Shown here: piece after piece, positions 25,691-33,850 of the stretch
How positions within the stretch are numbered: position 1 is the first letter of the stretch
How the letters are laid out: every line of letters begins with the position of its first letter
Assembly: GCA_017475045.1 (NCBI GenBank)
Contig: JAFVGH010000019.1
Location: 1 to 43,377 of the forward strand
Source of the DNA: Fibrobacter sp.
Lineage (GTDB): Bacteria; Fibrobacterota; Fibrobacteria; Fibrobacterales; Fibrobacteraceae
DNA length: 43,377 nt
Reading direction: 5' to 3'
The notes under the pieces: generated by a model
Seen by the model: the letters and a program-made list of their open reading frames with translations, nothing else
What the model was told of the DNA's origin: nothing
Databases searched by the model: none
Program-made: the position numbers and the translations under genes

Positions 25691-26785
25691 ATGAAGTACG
25701 GAATCCTAAGTGCGGCTGTTCTTGCGACAGGCATCGCCGCCTTTGCCGCAGACGTCTCTAGCGTCACCGACAACATGACCCTCAAGGGCAACGTCCAGAC
25801 CCAGGTCACCAAGTCCATCAACGACCGCGACAACAACTTCAGCAGTGGCTGGATCCGTGCCAACGTGGGCGGACAGTACAAGAGCGAAAACCTGGACGGA
25901 ACCATCATGCTCCGCATCTTCGCCCCGGAATTCGGCAACAAGAACGTTACCGACGTCAAGACCGACGAAAACGGAAACACTACAGCCACCAAGTCTGCAC
26001 AGGACAAGATTCTCGCTGACCTCTACTGGGCCAACTACAAGTGGGGCGTCACCGAAAACGACCAGGTGAACCTGAAAATCGGTCGCTGGAAAACGGACTG
26101 GTCTCAGTCTACCCACTACGGTACCTATGTCGATAAGGACCTGACCAAGCGCGGTCTCTGGATGCGTGACTACAGCCACAACGCTTTGGAATTGGGCTGG
26201 AAGCATGGTCAGAATCAGTTGAACGCCATGCTGGCCACCAAAGACGGGAACGCTAACCAGGGTTACCTCCGTGTAGAAGACGACATGAAGTTCACCTTCC
26301 CCCTGGAAGTGAAGGTCGCCTATCGTGGAAACCTGGTTGATGTAATGCAGAACACCGCCTACCTCACCCACCGCGTAGCCGCCTACGGTAGTTTCTCCCT
26401 TATCCCGAACCTGCGACTCTATGGTGAATACGCCTGCATCTACACTCAGGACGACGACATCAACACCAAGGCCTCCAATTACATCGCTCCCGAATCCAAG
26501 TATTTCCAGCCGGGCATCTACTACCAGCCCACCTACGTAGGCCTGGAACTCCCTGTTCGCATGGTTCCCGTGATGAACGTTCTCCTTTCCAACCTGATGG
26601 TGGAAGGCGAATACATCAACGACAGACAGATTATGTCTAATAGCAAAGCCGAGATGGATGACTGGGCATGGACGGTTGCTCTGGTCCGCAATATCGGCAA
26701 GTCCAAGTTGCAGTTCAGCGTGTACAGCGAAAACGAAGTCAGCGACGTAGCTCTCGCCTTCCGCCTGACAAGCACCATCAAGTAA
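25691..26785 (+). CDS. Putative porin-like outer-membrane protein
   Basis: A 364-residue exported protein with signal peptide MKYGILSAAVLATGIAAFA and a good AGGAG before the ATG. The mature part has alternating strands with many aromatic residues and a porin-like pattern (GNVQTQVTKS, GTIMLRIFAPEF, VNLKIGRWKTDWSQSTHYG). It ends with a strand-like VSDVALAFRLTSTIK. I do not recognise a named family; the overall look resembles phosphate-selective or carbohydrate porin-like barrels. A promoter-like TAAATTTA lies at about 25654. A strong terminator follows. Confidence 0.7.
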   Translation: MKYGILSAAVLATGIAAFAADVSSVTDNMTLKGNVQTQVTKSINDRDNNFSSGWIRANVGGQYKSENLDGTIMLRIFAPEFGNKNVTDVKTDENGNTTATKSAQDKILADLYWANYKWGVTENDQVNLKIGRWKTDWSQSTHYGTYVDKDLTKRGLWMRDYSHNALELGWKHGQNQLNAMLATKDGNANQGYLRVEDDMKFTFPLEVKVAYRGNLVDVMQNTAYLTHRVAAYGSFSLIPNLRLYGEYACIYTQDDDINTKASNYIAPESKYFQPGIYYQPTYVGLELPVRMVPVMNVLLSNLMVEGEYINDRQIMSNSKAEMDDWAWTVALVRNIGKSKLQFSVYSENEVSDVALAFRLTSTIK

Positions 26786-26805
26786 TCGAAGTTTAGTAGA
26801 AAAAG

Positions 26806-26838
26806 AAAAGGCGAGTCATCCGACTCGCCTTTTTTATT
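26806..26838. terminator. Bidirectional intrinsic terminator
   Basis: Perfect 12-bp stem AAAAGGCGAGTC (26806-26817) / GACTCGCCTTTT (26822-26833), loop ATCC, with T tract on the plus strand and A tract before the stem that gives a T tract on the minus strand. It serves the porin-like gene and the convergent Tol-Pal operon. Confidence 0.9.
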
Positions 26839-26851
26839 TTCTCTTGAAAAA

Positions 26852-27757
26852 TTATTGGGCTGGCTGGGCTTCCGGTGCCGGGGCACTGGCCTCGGGCCCG
26901 CTAGAAGGATCCGCGGTCTTGGGGCCCGCCTGTGTCTCTTGCTCCAGAATTTCCTGCAGAATCTCTGCGGCCTGCTCGAACTCACCCGAAGTAGAGCAGG
27001 TCTTGCTATTGAGAATCTTCTGCAAGTACTGCTTCTGCATGTCGATGTTACCTTCGGCACTGTAGATAGCGGCCAGCTTGAACATGGTGGTACAAACCTT
27101 CTGGCCTTCGGGGAATGCGTCGGCGAGGCTCGTGAATACCTTCTTGGCCTTCTCCACCTGGTTGGCGTCAATCAGGCAAAGAGCCATCCAGTAAAGGGAA
27201 TTTTCTCCAAGCTCGCCAGTCTTCATCTGCTCGTAGACCTGCTTGAATCCGGCGTAGGCCAGCTTGTATTCGCCACGGTGGTAATCGGAACGGGCCGTGT
27301 TGAACATGGCTTCCGCCTCCACCAACTTTTCAGCTTCACGTTCCAGGCTGTCCATAGAGATGGGAGCTGCAGGAGCGCCACTTACCACCACCTTCTTCGC
27401 CAAGATCTTGTCGCTCTTGCCAAGCAACATGTCCAGGCGGTAGATGATTTCTTCCTGACGGGAATCGTTCCTTTCGGATTCGTCTCCCATCCGGCGAGAA
27501 AGCATGGTAATCTCGGCCATCATGCGTTTCTGCACCAGGGCCGATGCATCCAGCTCCGCCTTCAGGCTATCCATCGCTGCACGCAGGGAATCGTTCTGTA
27601 CAGAAAGTTTCAGCACGGCAGAATCCAGACCCTGCTGCACACCACTCTGCACATCGGTTCCCACCGCCTTCATCTCTTCGGTGCGGAGCATGGTTATCTT
27701 GGAGCACCCCGTGAGAGCCAAAAGCGCTGTAACTAAACATACCGTATAAATTTTCAT
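26852..27757 (-). CDS. cpoB: Tol-Pal-associated TPR lipoprotein, CpoB/YbgF-like
   Basis: A 301-residue lipoprotein with lipobox LTGC (C18). Residues about 40-110 are a coiled coil (SLRAAMDSLKAELDAS, then MLSRRMGDES), as in the trimerising N-terminus of CpoB. Residues about 150-265 have TPR-like helices (AEAMFNTARSDYHRGEYKLAYAG trimmed, SLYWMALCLIDANQVEKA). A Pro/Ala-rich tail ends the protein. CpoB coordinates Tol with peptidoglycan synthesis in E. coli; there it is periplasmic, not a lipoprotein, so the lipid anchor is a difference. Last gene of the Tol operon, 62 nt after pal. A GTG at 27763 is an alternative start. Confidence 0.85.
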   Translation of the reverse strand: MKIYTVCLVTALLALTGCSKITMLRTEEMKAVGTDVQSGVQQGLDSAVLKLSVQNDSLRAAMDSLKAELDASALVQKRMMAEITMLSRRMGDESERNDSRQEEIIYRLDMLLGKSDKILAKKVVVSGAPAAPISMDSLEREAEKLVEAEAMFNTARSDYHRGEYKLAYAGFKQVYEQMKTGELGENSLYWMALCLIDANQVEKAKKVFTSLADAFPEGQKVCTTMFKLAAIYSAEGNIDMQKQYLQKILNSKTCSTSGEFEQAAEILQEILEQETQAGPKTADPSSGPEASAPAPEAQPAQ

Positions 27758-27819
27758 ATTCACGCTTTATTTAATGAAGTTTAGTTTTATGACGTTCGAT
27801 CCACCATCTAGCCTCTAAA

Positions 27820-28404
27820 TTACTGCTTGATGTTTACGCGGAAGTTGGCGCGGCGGTTCTGGGAATAGGCTTCCTCAGTTTCGCCCTGGGCCTTCGGAGC
27901 TTCCTTACCGTAACTCACAGATTCCATACGGCTGTTTTCGATACCGTAGGCAGCCAGGAATTCCTTCACCTTCATGGCACGCTTTGCACCCAAAGTAAAG
28001 TTATAGTCTTCTGTACCGCGGGCGTCAGTGTGGCCTTCGATGGTAATGGTAAAGCGCTGTTCCTTCAGCAACAGTTCACCCACCTGGGCCAGCAGTTCCT
28101 TGGCCTTCTCGGTGAGTTCGGAGCGGTCAAAGTCAAAGTACACATCTTCGGACATGATCTGGTTGATCAAAGCTTCCAGGCGGGCACGCTCCGCTTCCAG
28201 ACGTTCTGCATCCAGGCGGGCCTGTTCGGCGGCCAGGGAATCAGCCTGGGCCTGGGTCATGGCAGGTTCTGCGCTCTGAGCGGCTTCAGCAGCGGGAGCG
28301 GCCTCGGCGGTGGGATTCGTCTCAGGCTGTTGCTTCTTGGCACATGCCACCAGGGCAAGGCAGGCAGCGCTAGAAATCAGGGCAATCTTGACAATGTTCT
28401 TCAT
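27820..28404 (-). CDS. pal: Peptidoglycan-associated lipoprotein Pal
   Basis: Anchors the outer membrane to peptidoglycan. The 194-residue protein has lipobox LVAC (C21), an Ala/Glu/Pro-rich spacer, a charged helix (ARLDAERLEAERARLEALI) and the OmpA_C domain with VYFDFDRSELTEKAKE, TIEGHTDARGTEDYN, LGAKRAMKVKEFL and the terminal NRRANFRV. The ATG overlaps the tolB stop by 4 nt (ATGA). Its charged helix repeats resemble those in the Ala/Pro-rich barrel protein at 33851-34966. Confidence 0.96.
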   Translation of the reverse strand: MKNIVKIALISSAACLALVACAKKQQPETNPTAEAAPAAEAAQSAEPAMTQAQADSLAAEQARLDAERLEAERARLEALINQIMSEDVYFDFDRSELTEKAKELLAQVGELLLKEQRFTITIEGHTDARGTEDYNFTLGAKRAMKVKEFLAAYGIENSRMESVSYGKEAPKAQGETEEAYSQNRRANFRVNIKQ

Positions 28405-29708
28405 TTGGATCCTTCTTTAGGTTGTGGTTTATTTTCATCGTAGAACCAGGACCAAGTAGGCGCCGTATTCTCGCCGGCCTGGGTAATGCGGGTGACGTTG
28501 CTTCCGTCCTTGCGCATAATGTAAATCTGGTATGTACCGCTCCGGTTGCTGGCAAAGGCAATAAGCTTGCCGTCCGGCGACCAGGTGGGGTGTTCGTTGT
28601 TGCCAGCGTTGTTGGTGAGCTGCACAATATCGGAGCCGTCCAAGGCGCAGGTGTAAATATTCATCTTGCCGTTATCCATGGAGGTATAGGCAATGCGGTC
28701 TCCTTCGGGCGACCAGCTGGCACGTTCGTTGTAACGTCCCATAAAGGTCACACGACGCAGGTCACTTCCGTCCTTGCCCATCACGAAAATCTGCGGGCCA
28801 CCGCCACGGTCGCTAGTAAACAAAACTTCGGTAGCATACGGGCTCCAGGCAGGGCTGGTCTGGTTGGACTTTAAATAGGCAAACTTGCGGGCCTTGCCCG
28901 TCTCCATGTTGCCGATGTACAAGTCCGTCTTGCCGTCCTTAGAAGACGAGAACAGCAGTTCCCCGTTCACTGGGCTCACCGCGGGGCTATAAGTCTGGTC
29001 GAACTGTTCGAACAAAGGCTTCTCGGGCCTGCCAAAATTCTTGGTGTAGAGCCTCGGGCGGTTGGTCTTGAAGTTCACGTACACAAGGCCCTTGTTCCCG
29101 CGGGTCCACACCGGCATCATGCTGATGGTAGAATCCCTGGTAATCTGGGAACGGTGGAATCCGTCATAGTCGGATACCACCACCTGCTTGACGCCGTCGA
29201 TCTTCGAGACGTAGGCAATGCGGGTACTGGCCACGCCGCGCTCGCCCCACAGCTGGTATATCACCTTGTCAAAGAAGGCATGCATCGCGCGGCGAAGTTC
29301 TTTCTGCGGAACCTTGTAACGCTCGCCCAAGAGCAAGTCCTTGGACTGGGACACGTACAGATAGCAATCCACAGCAAGGAACCCATCGCTGGTGGGCTCC
29401 ACCTTCCCCGTCATGTAATGCTTGGCCTTGGCACGGCTAAAGAGAGCCAGGTTAAACTTATCCGAAGCCACCACGTCAAAACGTCCCGAAAGGTTTGCAT
29501 CGCGGGTGAGAATCTGGTGAGGCTTTTCCTCGATCCAGTCGATCCCCGGTTTTTCTTCAAAAGGAACAATGCCTATGGGCGTGGTCTTGAAAACAGAAAT
29601 TCCCACATCTACGGCAATGGTATCAATAGAGGCGAACACGCCCTGCGGCACCATGCACACCAAGGCAAGAACAAATCCCCAAACAAACCTAGTCACATTT
29701 TCTCTCAT
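28401..29708 (-). CDS. tolB: Tol-Pal system periplasmic protein TolB
   Basis: Periplasmic six-bladed propeller that links Pal with the inner-membrane TolQRA motor. With the ATG at 29708 the protein has 435 residues and begins with a signal peptide (VWGFVLALVCMVPQGVFA). The N-terminal domain covers about 25-165; PD40 propeller repeats follow, for example SPAWSPYATEVLFTSDRGG, RASWSPEGDRIAYTS and HPTWSPDGKLIAFASNR. The frame is open to 29762, but the earlier start lacks a signal peptide at the N-terminus. A REP-like hairpin lies between tolA and tolB. Stop overlaps pal. Confidence 0.95.
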   Translation of the reverse strand: MRENVTRFVWGFVLALVCMVPQGVFASIDTIAVDVGISVFKTTPIGIVPFEEKPGIDWIEEKPHQILTRDANLSGRFDVVASDKFNLALFSRAKAKHYMTGKVEPTSDGFLAVDCYLYVSQSKDLLLGERYKVPQKELRRAMHAFFDKVIYQLWGERGVASTRIAYVSKIDGVKQVVVSDYDGFHRSQITRDSTISMMPVWTRGNKGLVYVNFKTNRPRLYTKNFGRPEKPLFEQFDQTYSPAVSPVNGELLFSSSKDGKTDLYIGNMETGKARKFAYLKSNQTSPAWSPYATEVLFTSDRGGGPQIFVMGKDGSDLRRVTFMGRYNERASWSPEGDRIAYTSMDNGKMNIYTCALDGSDIVQLTNNAGNNEHPTWSPDGKLIAFASNRSGTYQIYIMRKDGSNVTRITQAGENTAPTWSWFYDENKPQPKEGSK

Positions 29709-29770
29709 TCTAAAACACTCTTTCCAATTATAGAAAACAAGAAGCGTTATTGTATCCTTCAACGACCTTC

Positions 29771-29799
29771 GTCATGGCGAGCTTGACTCGCCATCTAGA
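29771..29799 (+). repeat. REP-like hairpin inside the Tol operon
   Basis: GTC, then stem ATGGCGAG (29774-29781) / CTCGCCAT (29787-29794), loop CTTGA, then CTAGA. Same 5' GTCAT and 3' ATC ends as the others. It lies in the 125-nt gap between tolA and tolB, where it may stabilise or separate the two parts of the polycistronic RNA. Confidence 0.75.
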
Positions 29800-29833
29800 C
29801 TTTCCTCTTTCCTTCATTACACAACATACAAAA

Positions 29834-30550
29834 TCAGTTAGGCGTAAAGTTGAAATTCAGCACCAAATTCGGGGCGCGGTAATTGAAGGGCAACTCCGGC
29901 ACCTTGGAAATCTGGATGGCGCGCACCGACAAGTGATCCCAGGCCTTATTGCCCGAAGACTTCTTGAGGATCACCGCCGAAATCTTTCCGAAACGGTCCA
30001 CCGTAAACTGCACCGTGGTCTTGGCGTCGCGGCCCACCTTCAGGTCCTTAGGCGGCCTGAAATTACCCATGATAATCTTCTTCAGCTGTTCCAGGTACAC
30101 CTGCATCAGCGGGTCCATATCCACAGAACCTACAGGGTCAAGGCTCGGGGCTTCTAGTGCCACAGGCAAGTCCATGTCGTCTACCGGGAAATCGTCTACC
30201 GGTTCCGGCTCTGGCTCAGGCGGTTTCGGGTCTTCGTAGACCTCCTCCGGCTTTTCCTTGGGCTCGGGCTTTATCTCCGGCGGCAACTTCTTGTTCACCT
30301 TGGGCTTGGGCGGCTCGGGCTTGGGCTTGGGTGGCTGCACCTTAGGGGGCGCGGGTGGCTTGGGCTGTGAAACCTGTACCATCTCGAACACCGGTATGGG
30401 TTCCGGTTCGGGCTTCACGTTTACGTAATGGAAAGCGATACAGATTGCCACAATAGCCAAGTGAAAGACCACCGCGCACACGATGATCTTCAGTAGCGTA
30501 GAGTCTACGCCAGAGGCAAAGTACAGTATCCTATCCTGAACTCTCTTCAT
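29834..30550 (-). CDS. tolA: TolA/TonB-type energy transducer
   Basis: A 238-residue inner-membrane protein with one helix (about 20-42, LLKIIVCAVVFHLAIVAICIA trimmed), a periplasmic Pro/Lys/Glu-rich rod (about 48-120) and a TonB_C domain with VQFTVDRFGKISAVILKKSSG and VRAIQISKVPELP. Position between tolR and tolB argues for the TolA role, although the PxPxP rod and C-terminal domain are TonB-like rather than the long Ala-rich coil of E. coli TolA. The ATG overlaps the tolR stop by 4 nt. Confidence 0.85.
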   Translation of the reverse strand: MKRVQDRILYFASGVDSTLLKIIVCAVVFHLAIVAICIAFHYVNVKPEPEPIPVFEMVQVSQPKPPAPPKVQPPKPKPEPPKPKVNKKLPPEIKPEPKEKPEEVYEDPKPPEPEPEPVDDFPVDDMDLPVALEAPSLDPVGSVDMDPLMQVYLEQLKKIIMGNFRPPKDLKVGRDAKTTVQFTVDRFGKISAVILKKSSGNKAWDHLSVRAIQISKVPELPFNYRAPNLVLNFNFTPN

Positions 30551-30954
30551 TTACCCGGAGCTTCCTTGGGATTCATGGTCAAGAACCCAAGTTTGGTCAC
30601 GCCCAACTTCTGCACCTGCGTCACCACCTGCATCACCAGGCCGTAGCGCACGGATTCGTCGGAGTTGATGACCACTGCCATCTCACCATTCCAAAGTGAC
30701 TGGAACACGCTATTGAAACTGTCAAAATCCACCATCATGTCTGCGATGTAGATTTCGTCATCCTTGGTGATAGACACCTTCAGCAATTTCTCTTGCTCTA
30801 TGGTCGGGGCCTCGGCCTTGGGCAGGTCCACCTTGACACCCTGACTCATGAGAGGAGCAGAAATGATGAACACAATCAAGATAGAGAACACGATATCAAT
30901 CATGTTCGTCAGGTTCATCTCCTGCTTCAGTTCTTTTCCGCGGCTACGCTTCAC
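30547..30954 (-). CDS. tolR: TolR/ExbD-family proton channel subunit
   Basis: A 135-residue protein with cytoplasmic N-terminus, one helix starting at MIDIVFSILIVFIIS with the essential Asp (D20), and a periplasmic domain ending VTKLGFLTMNPKEAPGK. It works with TolQ to convert proton flow into movement of the tolA product. Nine nt separate it from tolQ. ExbD is the paralogue; order in the operon favours TolR. Confidence 0.92.
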   Translation of the reverse strand: MKRSRGKELKQEMNLTNMIDIVFSILIVFIISAPLMSQGVKVDLPKAEAPTIEQEKLLKVSITKDDEIYIADMMVDFDSFNSVFQSLWNGEMAVVINSDESVRYGLVMQVVTQVQKLGVTKLGFLTMNPKEAPGK

Positions 30955-30963
30955 CTAGGCCTC

Positions 30964-31656
30964 CTAGCCGGCGACTTCTTCAAGGGCAAGCAGGTCACCG
31001 CGCTTGAACAAGCTGAGCACCTGGGAACCAAAGTTGAAATAAGAGATTTCGTTCTGGCCGTTACAGCTGGTAAAGTAGTTGTAGCCTGCAGAAGCAGGGA
31101 TAGCCACCACAAGGCCGCCCACCGTAGTGATCAAGGCCATGGCGATACCGGGAGCCACAACGCTCAAGTCGGCAGACCCATGCTGACCAATCTGGAAAAA
31201 CGCAATCATGATTCCCCACACGGTACCGAGCAAGCCAAAGAAAGGCGCCAGGTTAGAGCTAGTGGCCAAGAAACTCAGGTACTTGTCTTCTACAAGGCGA
31301 AGGCCCTCGATGGAACGCTGGATCGTATCTTCCAGGAGCGATGCACGGTGCTGGATAGAATCGTAACTCACAAAATTACTGAACTTAGAGGCCTCTTTCA
31401 GCACCTCGGCGGTAAGCCTGCGAAGTGCACTGTCTTCGGCCTTTTCGCAAAGTTCCTGCAATTCAACGAACTGTGTCACCGCATTGAACTTGCGGAAAAA
31501 TTCGGCATTGGCATGCTTGTTCTTTAGGTAAGTAATGTACTTGACAATAATGATACCCCAGGAACCCAGGGACATGACAGCCAATATGCAAAGGACCACG
31601 ATGGTTGCAATATCGGACTGCAATACCATCTGCACTAAGGGAATGGAATTGTTCAA
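30964..31656 (-). CDS. tolQ: TolQ/ExbB-family motor subunit (TTG start)
   Basis: A 230-residue inner-membrane protein with helices at about 14-36, 128-152 and 165-190, including APFFGLLGTVWGIMIAFFQIG and PGIAMALITTVGGLVVAIPAS, the conserved MotA/TolQ/ExbB core. The start is TTG, chosen because GGAGG stands at 5 nt spacing and no ATG is near. Upstream TATATTAT may be the promoter of the whole tolQRAB-pal-cpoB operon, just beyond the terminator of the preceding gene. Confidence 0.93.
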   Translation of the reverse strand: MNNSIPLVQMVLQSDIATIVVLCILAVMSLGSWGIIIVKYITYLKNKHANAEFFRKFNAVTQFVELQELCEKAEDSALRRLTAEVLKEASKFSNFVSYDSIQHRASLLEDTIQRSIEGLRLVEDKYLSFLATSSNLAPFFGLLGTVWGIMIAFFQIGQHGSADLSVVAPGIAMALITTVGGLVVAIPASAGYNYFTSCNGQNEISYFNFGSQVLSLFKRGDLLALEEVAG

Positions 31657-31710
31657 AAGAACCTCCAGATAAAAAACCTTAAATAATATAGAAATTATCC
31701 ATCACAAAAC

Positions 31711-31744
31711 AAAAAGGCCCGGTCCCAAGGGACCAGGCCTTTTT
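31711..31744 (-). terminator. Intrinsic terminator between the large lipoprotein gene and tolQ
   Basis: Stem AAAAAGGCC, mismatch, GGTCCC / GGGACC, mismatch, GGCCTTTTT with loop AA; on the minus strand it is followed by TTTTTGTTTTG. It ends the transcript from the gene at 31769-33799. Confidence 0.88.
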
Positions 31745-31768
31745 GACATAATTCGCTAAGCTAGCAAA

Positions 31769-33799
31769 TTACGGCTTCTGCCAAGAATTGATTTCCTTCT
31801 GGAGATCCGTGCTGGTAGCAAAGACACCCTTCTTGGCATCCATCTTGGTCTGAGAGACTTCAAATCCCTTATCCCAGACTTCGTCATTCTTAAGGCAGTC
31901 TTCTTCAGTAACGAAAGCACCGTCAGAGCAAGATGCATCTCTCTTGAAGAACGGAACAACGGCATACTTGAATCTCTTCACTTCATCCGAATCGTACTTC
32001 AGGCTCTTGCCATTGAAGGGAGAGTACTTTGCAGTATAAGGAACGTTGAAGGAGTAGGTCACGTCTTCAGCAACCTTCTTCCATCCATCACCATCATTGT
32101 AATAGAGAGCATAGCCATCCGGCAATTCACCTTCATAATCAGGATCAATGGAAGCCTTAACCGTGAAGCTAGCAGCATAGTGAGTAGAGGCAGCATCCAT
32201 CTTATAGCCCTTTGTCACATAATTCTGTTCATCGGCCGCAGTGCCTTCATACAGAGCAGTGAGTTCCAAGACTGCTTCGTCCAGATATTCGTTTTCCTGC
32301 ATAGCCTTGATTTCAGCTTCAACCTTGGCGAAGGTCTTGATTTCAAGAGTCTTGGCACCGCTGGCCAGAGCTTCACCGGCAGCATTCACCGGGAGAACCA
32401 TCACAGTCACAACCTTGGGCAGCTTCTTGGGGCTGACATAAGAAAGGAACTTGTCAGCACCGAACACCTTAGAAAGATTCAGGTCAGTCGTGGTATCAGT
32501 GACATTGCCAACGAAGATGTAGTCAGCAAAGGCATCCACGTCACCCTTAGCATACACATTGTAGCTATCCACGCCCTTCTCGAAGCCATCCCACTTGAGG
32601 GTGATCTTTTCGTTATAGGCCAGGTCGCTCTTGCCCTTTTCTTCAGAAGCAATCGTGAGAGCACCTTCGTAAGAGTAGAGAATCTTTTCAGTTTCGTCTT
32701 CGTCGTCGTTCAGGTCGATCATCAAGCCCTTGACCTGGCCCGGCAGATCCACAGAACCAGCGGTGAACAGACGGAACTTCTTGATGGTCTTGCCGTCGAT
32801 TTCGACTTCGTCCTTCAGGTTCTTGGCGAGCTTGGACCATACGTCGAACTTGACAACGTACTTCTTGCCGTCGGCCCATTCACCAGAAGCAGACTTGATG
32901 GTGATGGTCTTGCCGTCGTCAGAGAGGCTGACGTTGATAGAAACGTCGGTCACATCGGTCGGCTCATTAGTGGTAGCGTCGAGCTTGGTGGGGTCACCAA
33001 TGCGCTTCACCTGGATGTACTTGGTGTTCACGGAGTCCTTCTCAAGCACTTCGGAGAAGTTCAGCTTGAGTTCGCCCTTCACTTCAACCTTGGAGAGGTT
33101 GCTGGAGAGGAGACGCGGTTCCAGAGAAGCCACTTCGGCAACCATGGGGTCCATCAGCTTCACAACACCCTTACGCTGGGCGGTGGCACCGATGGTGGCA
33201 ATTTCGTAAACAGTGCTGTCTACGGTGAAACGTTCGCTCTTCACGTCGAAGTCCACGTTGGCAGCCAGGTTCGTGAAGCGGTAGTTACCGAGGGAGTCGG
33301 TCTTGGCGTAGATTTCGTTCGGGTAGATTTCAGAAGCGTCATCATAGTCCACATAGATAGTGGCGTTAGGAGCCGGCTTCCAGTCCTTAGTTTCCGGATC
33401 CCTATAGAAGAACTGACCCTTGACTTCTACACCAAGTTCGTACATGGGGACCTTCGTGGTAGTATCACGCACACGAGCCACGTCGTGGGCAATGTTGTCC
33501 GTCAGGCCGACATTGACGCGCTTCATAGCGTAGCCTTCCTTCTGGAAGTCAAAGTAGGAGTCACCAAGTTCGACGTTCTTCCACACGATAGTACCGGTGG
33601 AGTCGGTGTACTTGGTCTTGTCATCGGTACGGTAGTAGTTGGCCACATCTTCGATAGGCATCCTGGTGAGGACATCGTACACGAAGAAGGTCACCGTGGA
33701 CGTTTCCTTGATTTCGTCGTTGGCATCGGAAACCGAGGTGTCGCTACAAGCAGCGAGCAGCGCGGCGGCCGAGGCGAGAGTCAAGAGTTTATGTTTCAT
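31769..33799 (-). CDS. Large surface or periplasmic lipoprotein with Ig-like domains
   Basis: A 676-residue lipoprotein with lipobox LAAC (C18) and AGGAG before the ATG. Residues about 30-190 look like two carboxypeptidase-regulatory-like beta-sandwiches (TDSTGTIVWKNVELGDSYF, AKTDSLGNYRFTNLAANVDF). A Big_5/SbsA-type Ig domain seems to follow at about 225-345 (PRLLSSNLSKVEVKGELKLN trimmed, then LSDDGKTITIKSASG). A fibronectin-III-like part may lie at about 380-500. No enzymatic motif is seen. It is downstream of the barrel gene by 51 nt and probably cotranscribed. Likely structural or adhesive, but unproven. Confidence 0.75.
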   Translation of the reverse strand: MKHKLLTLASAAALLAACSDTSVSDANDEIKETSTVTFFVYDVLTRMPIEDVANYYRTDDKTKYTDSTGTIVWKNVELGDSYFDFQKEGYAMKRVNVGLTDNIAHDVARVRDTTTKVPMYELGVEVKGQFFYRDPETKDWKPAPNATIYVDYDDASEIYPNEIYAKTDSLGNYRFTNLAANVDFDVKSERFTVDSTVYEIATIGATAQRKGVVKLMDPMVAEVASLEPRLLSSNLSKVEVKGELKLNFSEVLEKDSVNTKYIQVKRIGDPTKLDATTNEPTDVTDVSINVSLSDDGKTITIKSASGEWADGKKYVVKFDVWSKLAKNLKDEVEIDGKTIKKFRLFTAGSVDLPGQVKGLMIDLNDDEDETEKILYSYEGALTIASEEKGKSDLAYNEKITLKWDGFEKGVDSYNVYAKGDVDAFADYIFVGNVTDTTTDLNLSKVFGADKFLSYVSPKKLPKVVTVMVLPVNAAGEALASGAKTLEIKTFAKVEAEIKAMQENEYLDEAVLELTALYEGTAADEQNYVTKGYKMDAASTHYAASFTVKASIDPDYEGELPDGYALYYNDGDGWKKVAEDVTYSFNVPYTAKYSPFNGKSLKYDSDEVKRFKYAVVPFFKRDASCSDGAFVTEEDCLKNDEVWDKGFEVSQTKMDAKKGVFATSTDLQKEINSWQKP

Positions 33800-33850
33800 A
33801 CATTCTCCTTGTGAGTTTTGTTTTGATCTTGTTTTGTTAATAAACTTGTA

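Noticed and set aside
32180..33814. Plus-strand open frame of 544 codons opposite the large lipoprotein
   Set aside because: Antisense shadow; the minus-strand protein has a lipobox, ribosome site and Ig-like domains, the plus-strand one has none.
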